Source: Brasenia schreberi (taxonomy: Eukaryota > Streptophyta > Magnoliopsida > Nymphaeales > Cabombaceae). From it: a DNA stretch of 64,000 nt. Where the stretch lies: positions 4,551,501-4,615,500 of the forward strand of contig JAYKKT010000041.1 of NCBI GenBank assembly GCA_036023115.1, given 5' to 3'. Positions 1 to 11,200 of this stretch are shown in pieces. Both the position numbers and the translations under genes were made by a program. Under the pieces are notes generated by a model, which did no database searches, was not told the DNA's origin, and saw only the letters and a program-made list of their open reading frames with translations. Numbering within the stretch: position 1 is the stretch's first letter; each line of letters opens with the position of its first letter.

Positions 1-240
1 TAACTCACAATAAGCTAGATCATTCTTTATTGTTTCTTTCCAACACTTTTGTGGTCGTCCTCTACCTCTTTTAATACTTTCCAAATTTAGTTTTTCTAAC
101 CTTCTTACAGGTTCTTCTTTTGATCTTCTTTCTATATGTCCAAACCATCTTAAACGATATTCTCTCATTTTATCCTCTATTGGTGCCACTCCTAATTTGT
201 TTCTAATAACCTCATTATGTATACGGTCTTTTCTTGTATG

Positions 241-834
241 ATTGTAATTTTTTTTAATTTTTTTAATTTTTTACAATAGTTTAAAAATAAAAAAATTCAT
301 GAAAAATCATCAGGCTGAGATTGAGACTGTGTAGCGTTCCTTCCTGCCATCTTAATTTACTTATTAAATCTTAATAAACTTGAAAATAAAAGCAATTCAT
401 AAATTACCATAAACTTCATAATTCTCTAACCTTCACTTCATAAACCACCAAAATACTCAAAGAGTGTCTCCCACTTAATAGATTGCCATAAATACAACGA
501 AAAGGTATCCACTCACTTCATATATGGTCATTAAAAAAAACAAAAACAAAAAACACAAGAAGATACAAAATACACAAAAAGAGAAAAAAACTTTATACCA
601 CAACCAACAAATTGTTGTTGTCACCACGAGAGTGATGGTGCCGTTGAAGACCGTTGGAGATGCTTCTCCCTAGTTGGAAGTTGCCTTGAAGCAACTAGAG
701 CACTCAAAGTCTCAAACAGAAGCCACAAACGCACAGAAATCAAGAAGGTGTTGATATGGTTGTAAGTGTATCGTGTTCACGATACAATACGTATCTCCCC
801 ATATCGTACGATATGGGGAGATACGAATAACATT
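241..834. other. Unidentified insert inside RTE copy A
   Basis: Sequence that interrupts RTE copy A. It starts with an A/T-rich stretch of T runs, continues with A-rich sequence (530-590), then a more balanced part (600-745), and ends in a cluster of strong inverted repeats. No long open frame and no recognised protein. The five bases TTGTA occur near both borders, but I cannot prove a target duplication. It could be a non-autonomous DNA element or a rearranged filler. Confidence 0.45.
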
Positions 835-857
835 GTACTCATCCATATCAACACCTT
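745..857. repeat. Nested hairpins with a perfect 36-bp palindrome
   Basis: Three inverted repeats sit inside each other. Outer arms are 745-759 (AAGGTGTTGATATGG) and 843-857 (its exact reverse complement). Within them, 767-786 is a hairpin with a 9-bp stem and a TT loop. 790-825 is a perfect 36-bp palindrome with no loop, centred between 807 and 808 (half-site CGTATCTCCCCATATCGT). The right outer arm lies in RTE copy A sequence, so the left arm may be an inverted piece of the same element. Confidence 0.9.
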
Positions 858-1509
858 TATTTATGTCACGGGCATCTTTTGCTCATGTTGGTGATTAACT
901 GCCCAACACTTAGAACCATATAACATAGCAGGCCTAATTGCTTCTCTTAATATTTTCCTTTAAACTTTAATGGTATCTTCTTGTCACATAGAATACCTGA
1001 TAATCTTTCCATTTTAACCAACTTGTATAACATCTATATCAATGCTATGAAAAACTGACTATGAGAGATGCAATACTTGTCAATCTTAATTTCTATATCA
1101 CCTAAAGTAACCAAATAATCAAACATGTATTTCATATATTTTGTCTTTGTTCTACTAAGTCACAAGCTTTTACTTTCTAATGCTTCTCTCTGTAGTTCTA
1201 ATTTCCTATTTTTTTCTTTAGACTCATCTACTAATACAATGTCATTTACAAATAACATACACTAAGGTACTTCATCTTGAATATGTTTTGTTAAGTTATT
1301 AATGACCGATATAAATAAATATGAACTTATCCATGATGTAAGTGTGGAAAAACCATATGTTTCTGACATATGTTACAACGGTATTTATTATATATTTAAA
1401 ACATGAAATTTATTATCTTTATGTATACAAACAAAACCAAGCCTTATCATGTACTAATTTATCAAAAAAAGCCTTATCCCTTACTAAAATGAAGTAAGCG
1501 AATCCGTAT

Positions 1510-1845
1510 TTGCCATTATTTTCTTTTTTGTTTTCCTCCAATGGTTTTGAGGCCTTCCTCTGCCTCTTCTAAAGTGCTTGTTTGGACTTTCTAACACCTC
1601 ACTGGAGCCCCATCTTGGGTGACTCTCCAAATGTCTAAACAACCTTAGCATGTTTCATTTTATCTTTTATTGTGACTTATTTTCCATTGGTATCATACTA
1701 ACTTTTTATGTAATAACCTTATTAAAAATTGAGTATTTCCTTCTCACATTTGTATTAACAATTTTATTTTTTATATGAACATTTGTTGCATGCGTGATTG
1801 ACTGCCCAAGACTAAGCACGATTGAGTATTGCTGGTCTTAATGCT
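1510..1845 (-). mobile_element. Older, diverged RTE fragment (left part)
   Basis: Diverged relative of the RTE C-terminal region. The order of landmarks is the same as in copy C: the 'atgtctaaacaaccttagc' stretch, the 'ttttatcttttattg' stretch, then 'gattgactgcccaagact'. Spelling differs widely, so this is an older copy or another subfamily. It was split by copy B and resumes at 4738. Confidence 0.6.
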
Positions 1846-4737
1846 ACAATAACAACAACTAAGCCTTTTCCCATACTATATGGGCCGACTACATGAATTC
1901 TTTGTTCCAAAGAGCTCTATAATGTGTCATGGTGGTAGTGAACTCAACATGAGCTAGATAGATCATTCTTTACTGCTTATTACTTGAGCTTCCTTTGGTC
2001 GCCTTTCTACATGTCTAAACCATCTTAAACGATTTCCTCTCATTTTATCCTCTATTGGTGCTACTCCCAATTTGTTTCTAATAACCTCATTATGTATACA
2101 ATGTTTCTTTGTTTGACCACTCATTTATCTCAACATCTTCATTTCTGCCACAAACATCTTACGTACATGTTGATGATTAACTGCTCAACACTCATAACCA
2201 TCTAATATAGCAGACATAATCGCTTCTCTATAATATTTTAACCAACCCGATGCCCCTCTCTATTTTAACCAACCTGTATTAATTTTATGCATAACATCTC
2301 CATCAATTTTTTCATCACTCTGAAAAAATGATCCTAGGTATTTAAAATTTTCCTTATGAGAGATGCAATGTGTGCCAATCTTAATTTATATAACCTCTGA
2401 AGTAACCAAACGATGAAACTTACATTGCATATATTTTGTCTTTGTTTTATTAAGTCGAAAGCCTATGCTTTATAATGTTTGTCTTCATAGTTCCAATTTC
2501 ATATTAACTTTTTCCTTAGACTCATCCACTAATACAATGTCATCTGAAAATAAAATACACAAGGCACTCCATCTTGAAAATGTTTCCTTAACTCATTAAG
2601 GACCAATATAAATAAATATGGACTTAAAGCTCATCGTTGATGTAACCCAATACTAACATAAAAAATGTCTATAATTCCCACGTGAGTTATCACACATGTT
2701 TTTGCACTATTATAATATCTCTTATAAGATTTATATATGTCAATGGGATACCTCTCTTTTCCAAAGTTCTTTACATCTCTTGACATCCTATCATAAGTTT
2801 TTTATAGATCAATAAATATCATGTGAAGGTTCTTCTTTTTTGCTCTAAAATATTTCATAAGACATCTCAATAGGTGAATCACTATAGTAGTAGATATGCC
2901 CGACATAAATCCAAATTAGTTCTCTGTTGTACTTTCTTTCTCATAATTTCATAGTATGACTCAGATAATCCGATAATTCACACAATTCTTGAGGTCTCCC
3001 TTGTTCTTGTATATTGGTATAAGTGTACTCCCTATCTATTTCTCAAGCATCTTTTGGTTTCTCGATATTTAATTAAGGTCTTGTGAGCCAAGTGATCCCC
3101 GTCTCTCCTAGGATTTTCATACTTCTATAGGAATATTGTTCGGTCATCTAGATTTACCAACCTTCATATGTTTAAGATCTTCTTTGACTATTGTTTTGAA
3201 TACGTCGGCATAAATTACGATTTATATCATTTTTTGATTTGGTTAACTCCACGTCTAGTATGGGAAAAGGCTTAGTTGTTGTTGTTGTTTGATTTGGTTA
3301 ACTGTCGTAAACTAATACTAATAATATCGTCATTTATCACTAGAATATTATCATTCTCATCTTTTGATGCATCTAACAAAAGTAAGATCCTTAATTTTCT
3401 TATGTCTAGTCTTAGCTATTCTAAAAATATTTCTTTCACCTTTTTTGGAGTTAAACTTTTTATATAAATCCTCTCAAATTTTGGCTTTTACTTCACTAAC
3501 GGTATTTTTTTACTGCTTTCTTTGCTTTCTTATAAGCCTTCAAAGTTCCACTAGTCTTTCTGACATAATGCAATTTGTAATATGCCTTCTTTGTCTCACA
3601 TCTTTTGCCACTTTCCTAATATGAATAACCATATTATTCCATATATTAGAAGGTGTATGTACGTAATTAAAGCATCTCCTTGAAGAACTTTCTGTTTAAA
3701 TAGATCTTTTTTCTCACTTTTGAGGTTCTATTATTTAGTCTGAACGACTCTATGCATTCTTTTCTTCTGTGTTTACTTTTTTTCCAGAAAATCCATAACT
3801 AAAAGTCGATGCTAGGTAGTTAAGCTTTCTTGTAGAATTACCTTATAATCCTTACATCACAATCTATATTTTTTATTACAAAGAAAATAATCAATTTGTA
3901 CAAGCCACTTTTATAAGTAATTAAATATTTATCTTATTTTTTAAAAATTATATTAGTTATAAAGAGATCATATGCCATAGCAAAATTTAAAATCTCTCTA
4001 CCTTCCTCGTTTAAATCTCCTCCCATACAAATCATCTCCCTTTATGAAATTCTTTGAATTACCTTATCTAACTCCTCCAAAATTCCTTCTTGATACTTCT
4101 AGTCCTATTTTTGGGGTATATATGCACAAACTATATTCAAAAACTCTACTCCTTACACTAATTTCACCATCATAATTCGGTCCCATATCGTTGTATATCT
4201 CCTACACTATCTTTTAAATATTTATTTATAATAATACCAACTCCATTTCGAGCCTTTTCCTTTCTCGAGTACTCTGTATTCACAATCTCCTTTGCTTTTT
4301 TTCCAACCTATTTTATTTTTTGTAATCATAGAATGTGAATATTTTTCCTAATCATTGTATCTACCACCTCCATTAGTTTGCCGATTGCCGATCAATGTTT
4401 TAATATTTTAAGTACCAATACAAATCTTGTTATCTAATATCTAGAACTAGCTTTCTTATCCCCCATCCATTCTTGATAAAAATACGGAGACCTTTTTTGC
4501 AATTTGTTCACTACATTCGGGCGATAATGTAGCGAGACTAACTTCTTTACCCACACCTGTCCATGAAGTTGGAACTTTCTTTGAAATTGATTCACTACAT
4601 TCGAGTGAAGATATAGAGGCCCTTTCTTACTTTTTATTGCATTCGGACTCAACAGTGCGTTACTAAGAGGAGACGTCCCAACACAATACTCATAATTTGT
4701 AGAATCAATGGTAGATAAATCCGATAAAGTTTTACGC
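1846..4737 (-). mobile_element. RTE-type LINE, copy B, near full length
   Basis: An almost complete RTE on the minus strand, lying in a GPAA1 intron. The 3' tail (reverse complement of (GTT)n) is at 1846-1857 and the 5' end is near 4737. Read on the minus strand it has the 84-bp 5' repeats (4500-4650), the endonuclease region (about 3870-4440) and the RT (about 2450-3130, box FSDD). All frames are broken. A direct repeat TG(G/A)TCTTAATGCT at 1833-1845 and 4738-4750 fits a 13-bp target duplication with one mismatch. A 39-bp RTE stub is inserted at 3249. Confidence 0.88.
3249..3287 (+). mobile_element. 39-bp RTE stub with 16-bp target duplication
   Basis: A sense copy of only the last 39 bases of the RTE (ccacgtctagtatggg... 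followed by (GTT)4). It sits inside minus-strand copy B. The host sequence TTTGATTTGGTTAACT occurs directly before it (3233-3248) and directly after it (3288-3303). Copy C has the matching site once, near 9003, so the insertion and its duplication are clear. It is an extremely 5'-truncated retrotransposition product. Confidence 0.92.
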
Positions 4738-4960
4738 TGATCTTAATGCTTTTTGATAATATTTACCTGTTTGATAATATTTACCTCTGGATAATAGATG
4801 CATTCGTGGTGTCACCGCTGCTTGATTGCCCAACACTGTTTCTTGAAGATATAATGTAGACCAATTTTAATTTCGGGATCATTTGTTTCACTCAATCGAG
4901 TTCACATTGCATATGTTCTGTTCTTATTCAGATGTAAGTTGAGTATATGTGTATGATGCT
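4738..4960 (-). mobile_element. Older RTE fragment (right part, after copy B)
   Basis: Continuation of the diverged RTE at 1510-1845 on the far side of copy B. It has 'gataatatttacct' (twice, a short tandem repeat at 4754-4787) and 'gattgcccaacact', which are landmarks of the RTE C-terminal region. 4960-5233 is ordinary AT-rich intron leading into the GPAA1 splice acceptor, with a pyrimidine-rich tract and TGCAG at 5229-5233. Confidence 0.5.
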
Positions 4961-5233
4961 TTCTAACGGATGCATCAAATTAATATATATAATATCAAAT
5001 AGATGAGATATGTTTGCGGACTGTCCTGTTGGGCAGTTTGTCTAGTTACACAAAAGAATGGTGGGTCATGGATGAGCTGCATAGTGAAAAGGGTTACTTT
5101 CAGTTGTTGCCTTTTACACTTGTGCCTTAATTATTTTATCCATAAATATGTCAAATATACGTGGTTGTAATTCATGGTTGCTTTGTTACTCTTCAACATG
5201 TTAAATTGACCTCATCTTGCATGCTTAATGCAG

Positions 5234-8200
5234 AGGAATCTCAAGGATAATAGCAGAATACATGACTGCAACCGGTTCAGATGTGTATTACCATGAGTTC
5301 CATCCATCATCCACACGATTCCATCCACTGGATTTCTTCTCACGATACTCTTGTGCTGGGGTAGTTGATGAAAGTGGTAACTTCTCTTCATCCGCTATCA
5401 ACGTTGTTGGCATAGTTAGGGCTCCCCAGGGTGACGGGAAGGAAGCAATTGTGTTGGTCACACCATACAATTCCAAGGCTGTTAAAGAAACTGATGCACT
5501 TTTGATAGGGCTTGCATACTCAATTTTCTATCACCTAAGCCAAGTATCGTGGCTTGCGAAAGATATCATATGGCTGGCTGCAGATTCACGGTATGGAGAG
5601 TATGCTTCTGTGTCTTCATGGCTTAGAACTTATTATGATCCTATCTTCGGCAATCCAGAGAATGGTATTGACACAAGTAGTCAAGGCTATATTTCTAATG
5701 CAAGAACTCAGGATACTGTTGAAGAGGTCACTTCAAGGGTTTTCAAGAGAGCTGGGGCTATGGCTGCTGCAGTTGTGATTAAAATAGTAGATGCATCAAG
5801 TGATAGCAAGGATACTGTCCAAATATATGCTGAGGCATCTAATGGGCAGATGCCAAACCTTGACCTTATCAACGTTATACATTATTTGGCTGTTCATAGA
5901 CAAGGTTTGCATGTGAAGGTTGGCATGATATCATCCTTACTGAACTCCAGTTGGCTCAAACTATTTGGAGATTTGTTGGAATGGCTTAGTTATGTAGCAG
6001 GGAGCGTGAATCCTCAATGGAGATTTGGAATTTCTGCTTCAGATTTTCTTGAAGGCACAGCTACCCTTGCAAGTTCAATATGTCAGCAGGTAGGTAACAA
6101 GTTTGCTAGATTTATATTTCTATATGATTTGTGTGTTTAAGTCATAAGAAAGTTTCGTCCTGATAACAGATGGTAAATAACTTTTCATTCTACTTTTTTG
6201 CTTTATAGGCCCTTGGCATTCCCACAGGTCCTCATGGTGCTTTTAGGGACTATCAAGTTGATGCGGTTACACTTGAAATATCTCCAAAAGTTGTTTTCAA
6301 TAATGACATGTCACGATCTGTGTTTCTTCTTAAAATTGGCAGGTTCTACGCTTCACTATCTAAGTTGTCTTCTATGCATATTGATTCTCTTTTTTGCAAA
6401 TTAGTATCTATAACTATTATAATGAAGAAGTCTCTTGATGTAACTACTTTGTCTTATTATATTTCCATTTGAAGATGCTTTTTTGCTGCTAGATAAGCAT
6501 GTCTTAGCCATGCCCTCTACCTTTTCTTTTCCTTCTGCTGCTTAGCTGTTTTGATTATTTGAGGTTAAGCATCAGACTTGTTAGCTGAATTGTGACGCAT
6601 CTTGAGGTCTTGGTTGGCTTTAGTGTTGGGTGCATTCCAGTTCCCTACTCGCTAGAACCTCCCTTTCTCTCTCAAGCTACACTTCCTTGGTCCATTTCTA
6701 TTAGAAAAACCTCTCTCTATCACGCACACACACATACATGGGCACACGTATGGAGACACATGCACATGTACTTTCTCACACTTGCTTTAGTTACGCTAGG
6801 TGCTAGATGATGAAATGCGGTCTCATGTGTGTGTGCATGTGTACACCAATGTTTCTTTGTGATCTTTAATCTTTGCACACGTTGCATGTGCCATGGACAA
6901 GGATCATACACACCCCATGTTTCAGAAAGCAATAATAGGAAAGAAATCCCTGAAACAAACTCTTAAGACCCTGTTGTATATTTACATTTGATTCCAGCAG
7001 AGGTCCATGTCTCAAAATACTGCAACTCTGATGAACTTAAATGCTTGAATTACTTGCACGCTTGGTGGAGTTGGGACCTTGAACTGAAGCCTCTCATGGG
7101 CCCTAGATAGATTCAGGCCATGCAGAAACCAGTATTTAGTGAGAAACCATTATGAGGACGGGAAGCTGTCAATGAAATATGTTACACTTTCTGGCAATTT
7201 CTGGCAAATTCTCATCTATCTCTACACGTTAATGAAGGTTAGATCTGATCATGGCACAACCATCAACTCTTCAAAGAACATTGAAGACAAAATCTGGTGC
7301 GGCAGCAGATTTACCTACTTGTTTTTAAATATGTTGTCATCTCACTGGTTGTATAATTAAATTTAGATGGTTAGACTGTATACATAATGAGGTTATTAGA
7401 AATAAATTATGTGTGGCACCACCACCACCACCAACAACTAAGCCTTTTCCCATACTAGACGGGGTCGGCTACATGGATTCTTTGTTTCCACAGATCCCTA
7501 TCGTGTGCAATGTTAGCAGTTAACTCACAATAATCTATATCATTCTTTATTGTTTCTTTCCAACACTTTTGTGGTCGTCCTCTAGCTCTTTTAGTACTTT
7601 CCAAATTTAGTTTTTCATACTTTCTTACAGGTTCTTCTTTTGATCTTCTTTCTATATGTCCAAACCATCTTAAACGATATTCTCTCATTTTATCCTCTAT
7701 TGGTGCCACTCCTAATTTGTTTCTAATAACGTCATTATGTATACGGTTTTTCTTGTATGACCACTCATCCATCTCAACATCTTCATTTGTGTCACAAACA
7801 TCTTTTGTACATGTTGATGATTAACTGCCCAACACTCAGAACCATAAAACATGGCAGGCCTAATTGCTGCTCTATAATATTTACCTTTTAACTTTAATGG
7901 TATCTTCTTATCACAAAGAATACCTAATGCTCCTCTCCATTTTAACCAATCAACATTAATTCTATGCGTAACATCTCCGTCAGTTCTTCCATCACTCTAA
8001 AAAATTGACCTTAGGTATTTAAAACTTTCCTTTTTGGGGATGCAATGTGTGCCAATTTTAATTTCTATGTCCTTTAAGGTAACCAAATGCTCAAACTTAC
8101 ATTCCATATATTCTGTCGTTGTTCTACTAAGTCGGAGGCCTTTGCTTTCTATTGTTTCTCTCCATAGTTCCAATTTTCTATTAACTTTATCCTTAGACTC

Positions 8201-11200
8201 CTCCACTAATACAATGTCATCTGCAAATAACACACGCCAAGGTACTTCATCTTGAATATGTTTTGTTAACTCATCAATCACGATTATAAATAAGTATGGA
8301 CTTAAAGTTGATCCTTGATGTAACCCAATATTAACTTCAAAGAAGTCAGTCATTCCTTTAGGAATTCTCACACACGTTTTTGCACCATCATACATGTCTC
8401 TTATAAGGTTAATGTATGTCAATGGGATACCTCTTTTTTCCAAAGTTCTCCAAAGAACCTCCCTTGGTACCCTATCATAAGCTTTTTCTAGATCAATAAA
8501 TATCATGTGAAGGCCTTTCTTTTTTGCTCTAAAATGACTTATAAGACGTCTCAAAAGGTGAATCGCTTTAATAGTAGATCTGCCTAGCATGAATCCAAAT
8601 TGGTTCTCTGTTGTACTTGATACTTGTCTTAACCTACGTTCGATAATTCTTTCCCATAATTTCATAGTATGGCTCATTAACTTGATACCTCGATAATTCG
8701 CACAATTTCATAGTATGGCTCATTAACTTGATACCTCGATAATTCACACAATTTTGAATGTCTCCCTTGTTCTTATATATGGGTATAAGTATACTTGCTC
8801 CCCATTCCTTGGGCATCTTTTGGTTTTTCCATATTTCATTTAATAGTCTTGTGAGCCAAGTGATTCCTATTTCTCCTAGTATTTTCCAAACTTCTATAGG
8901 AATATTATCTCGTCCTACCGATTTATCACCTTTCATATATTTAGGCCTCTTTGACTTCATTCTTTTGAATACGTGGTAGAAATTGTGGTTTATATACTTT
9001 TCTGATTTGGCTAACTCTCCTAAGCTAATACTAACATCTTTATTTTTATTAAAAAGCTTATAAAAATAGTTTTTTCATCTATTTCTTATATCATCATTTG
9101 CCAGTAGAATTTTTTCATCCTCGTCCTTGATGCATCTAACATAATTAAGATCTTTAGTTTTCTTATCTCTAGCCCTAGCTATCCTAAAAATATCTCTTTC
9201 ACCCTATTTTGAGTTGAGTTTTTTATATAAATCCTCCTAAATTTTAGCTTTTGCTTCACTCACGGTCTTTTTCGCTTCCTTATTTGCTTTCTTATAAGCC
9301 TCTAAAGTTTCACTAGTTTTCTTAGCATAATGTAATTTGTAGCATGCCCTCTTTGCCTTGATTTTATTTTGTACTACTTCACTCCACCACCAAGCTTCTT
9401 TTTGTGTCGGTACACCTCCCTTAGATACACCTAACACATCTTTCGCCACTTTCCTAATATGTATAGCCATATTGTTCCACGTATCACAGGGTGTACCAAC
9501 ATAATTCCAAACATCTCCTTGAAGGACCTTTTGTTTAAATATATTTTCTTTCTTGCTTTTGAGGTTCCACCATTTAGTCCGAATAGCTCGATGCACTCTT
9601 TTCTTCTTTGTCCATTTTTTTTTTATAAATCCATAACTAAAAGTCGATGTTGGGTGGTTAAGCTTTCTCCTGGAATTACCTTGCAATCTTTACAACACGC
9701 TCTATCTTTTTTTCTACAAATAAAGTAATCAATTTGTGTTTGTGATAAACCACTCTTATAAGTAATTAAATGTTCATCTCGTTTTTTGAAGATTGTATTG
9801 ACTATAAAGAGATAAAATACCATAGCAAAATTTAAAATCTTCCTACCTTCCTGATTTATATCCCCCAAACCAAAGTTTCCATGAATCCTTTGATATCCTA
9901 ATGCCTCTTTACCGACATGTCCATTTAAGTCTCCTCCTAAACAAATCATCTCCCTTTGTGGAATCTTTTGAATCACCTTATCTAACTCTTCCCAAAAAGC
10001 TGTCTTTATATTATCTTCTTGTCCTACTTGGAGTGCGTAAGCACAAACTATATTCAAAACCTTTGCTCCTAACACTAATTTCAACGTCATGATTCGGTCA
10101 CCATATCATTGTATGTCTACTACACTATCCTTTAAATCTTTATTTACGATGATACCAACTCCGTTTCGAGCCTTTTCTTTACTTGAGTACCATAATTTAA
10201 AACCCGTATCCTCTATCTCCTTTGCTTTTTCTTTAACCCATTTTGTCTCTTGTAAACATAAAATATGAATCTTTCTCCGAATCATAGTATCTACCACCTT
10301 CATTAACTTACCGGATAATGTTCCGATATTCCAAGATCCAATACAAATCTTATTATCTAGGACTAGCTTCCTTACCCCCGCATCCGTCCATATTCAAAAT
10401 GTGGAGACCCTCTCTGAAAATTATTCACTACATTTGGGCGACAATGTAGCGGGATTAACTTCTTTACTCACACCCGTCCATGATGTGGGAACCCTATGTG
10501 CAATTGATTCACTACATTCAGGCAAAAATGTAGTGGACCTTGCTTACTTATTACTACATTCAGGCTCTGCAGCACGTCGGTAGGTGGGGATGCCCCAAAG
10601 CAATGCTCATAATTTGTGTAATCCATGTTATAAAAATCCGACGAAATTTTACGCTTGCTGTCGGAAGCCTAACACAACCCTGCTCTTTTATCTGGGCTTG
10701 GGACCGGCAATGCAAGGGTGATCCCGTCTAGTATGGGAAAATGCTTAGTTTTTGTTGTTGTTGTTGCATGCATTGCTCTGTTTTAAACTGGTGAGCAGTC
10801 CCTCTTTGTCAGCGCTTTCTGTAGCCTGTAGAGTACCTTTTATTAATTATAGTTTGATGCCAATCGAAGCATTCTGATGCACTTTTTACTCAACACAAAA
10901 GTTCACTTGCTTTCTGGTGTAGATGCTAAGTTTTTCCGGGTCAAATTCCTAAAAACACACTCTGGCTTTAGTTGCTAGAAATCAAGCCACTCACTTGTCA
11001 ATTGGAAATGCTTGGTTACATCTTGACAATCTGTGGCATATATTTCTCTTTATTACATATGTCAGCATTGTTTGTTTATGGCAAAGCCATAAAGAAATTT
11101 TGCTGAGTTTATTTGGATCCTTGATAGTCTTTATACTTTTGGCTTGTTACCATTATTTTGATTTAATCTTTTTTGGGTTCCTCTATGTTGTCTGGTGAAA

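Larger units (their letters stand above)
1..1345 (-). mobile_element. RTE-type LINE, copy A (3' half, interrupted)
   Basis: Antisense reverse-transcriptase and C-terminal part of the RTE LINE family that recurs through this window. It matches copy C at 7521-7750 and then 7790-8310 in the same order. The 3' terminus lies before base 1. The match breaks at about 240 and resumes at about 834, so some 590 bases were inserted. It fades out near 1345. The RT active-site box reads FVND on the minus strand (around 1240) instead of FADD, and the reading frame is broken in many places. It lies in a GPAA1 intron, antisense to the gene. Confidence 0.85.
7421..10720 (-). mobile_element. RTE-type LINE, copy C, most intact copy
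   Basis: Near-full-length minus-strand RTE in GPAA1's last intron. From 3' to 5' it shows the tail (7433-7440), the conserved 3' end, C-terminal domain, RT, connection, AP-type endonuclease and the 84-bp 5' repeats (10390-10560). It ends in a 5' leader with 'gtgttaggcttccgacagc' read on the minus strand. The leader is longer than that of copy D and runs to about 10720. Stops and frameshifts prevent a single protein, but the RT box FADD is intact. Inverted RTE pieces lie at both ends. Confidence 0.9.

Noticed and set aside
790..825. 36-bp palindrome as a bacterial-type transcription terminator
   Set aside because: The context is a plant intron with nested transposons, and there is no bacterial gene nearby.
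5288..5778. Small frames in other phases over the first GPAA1 exon
   Set aside because: They are shadows of the strong GPAA1 frame.
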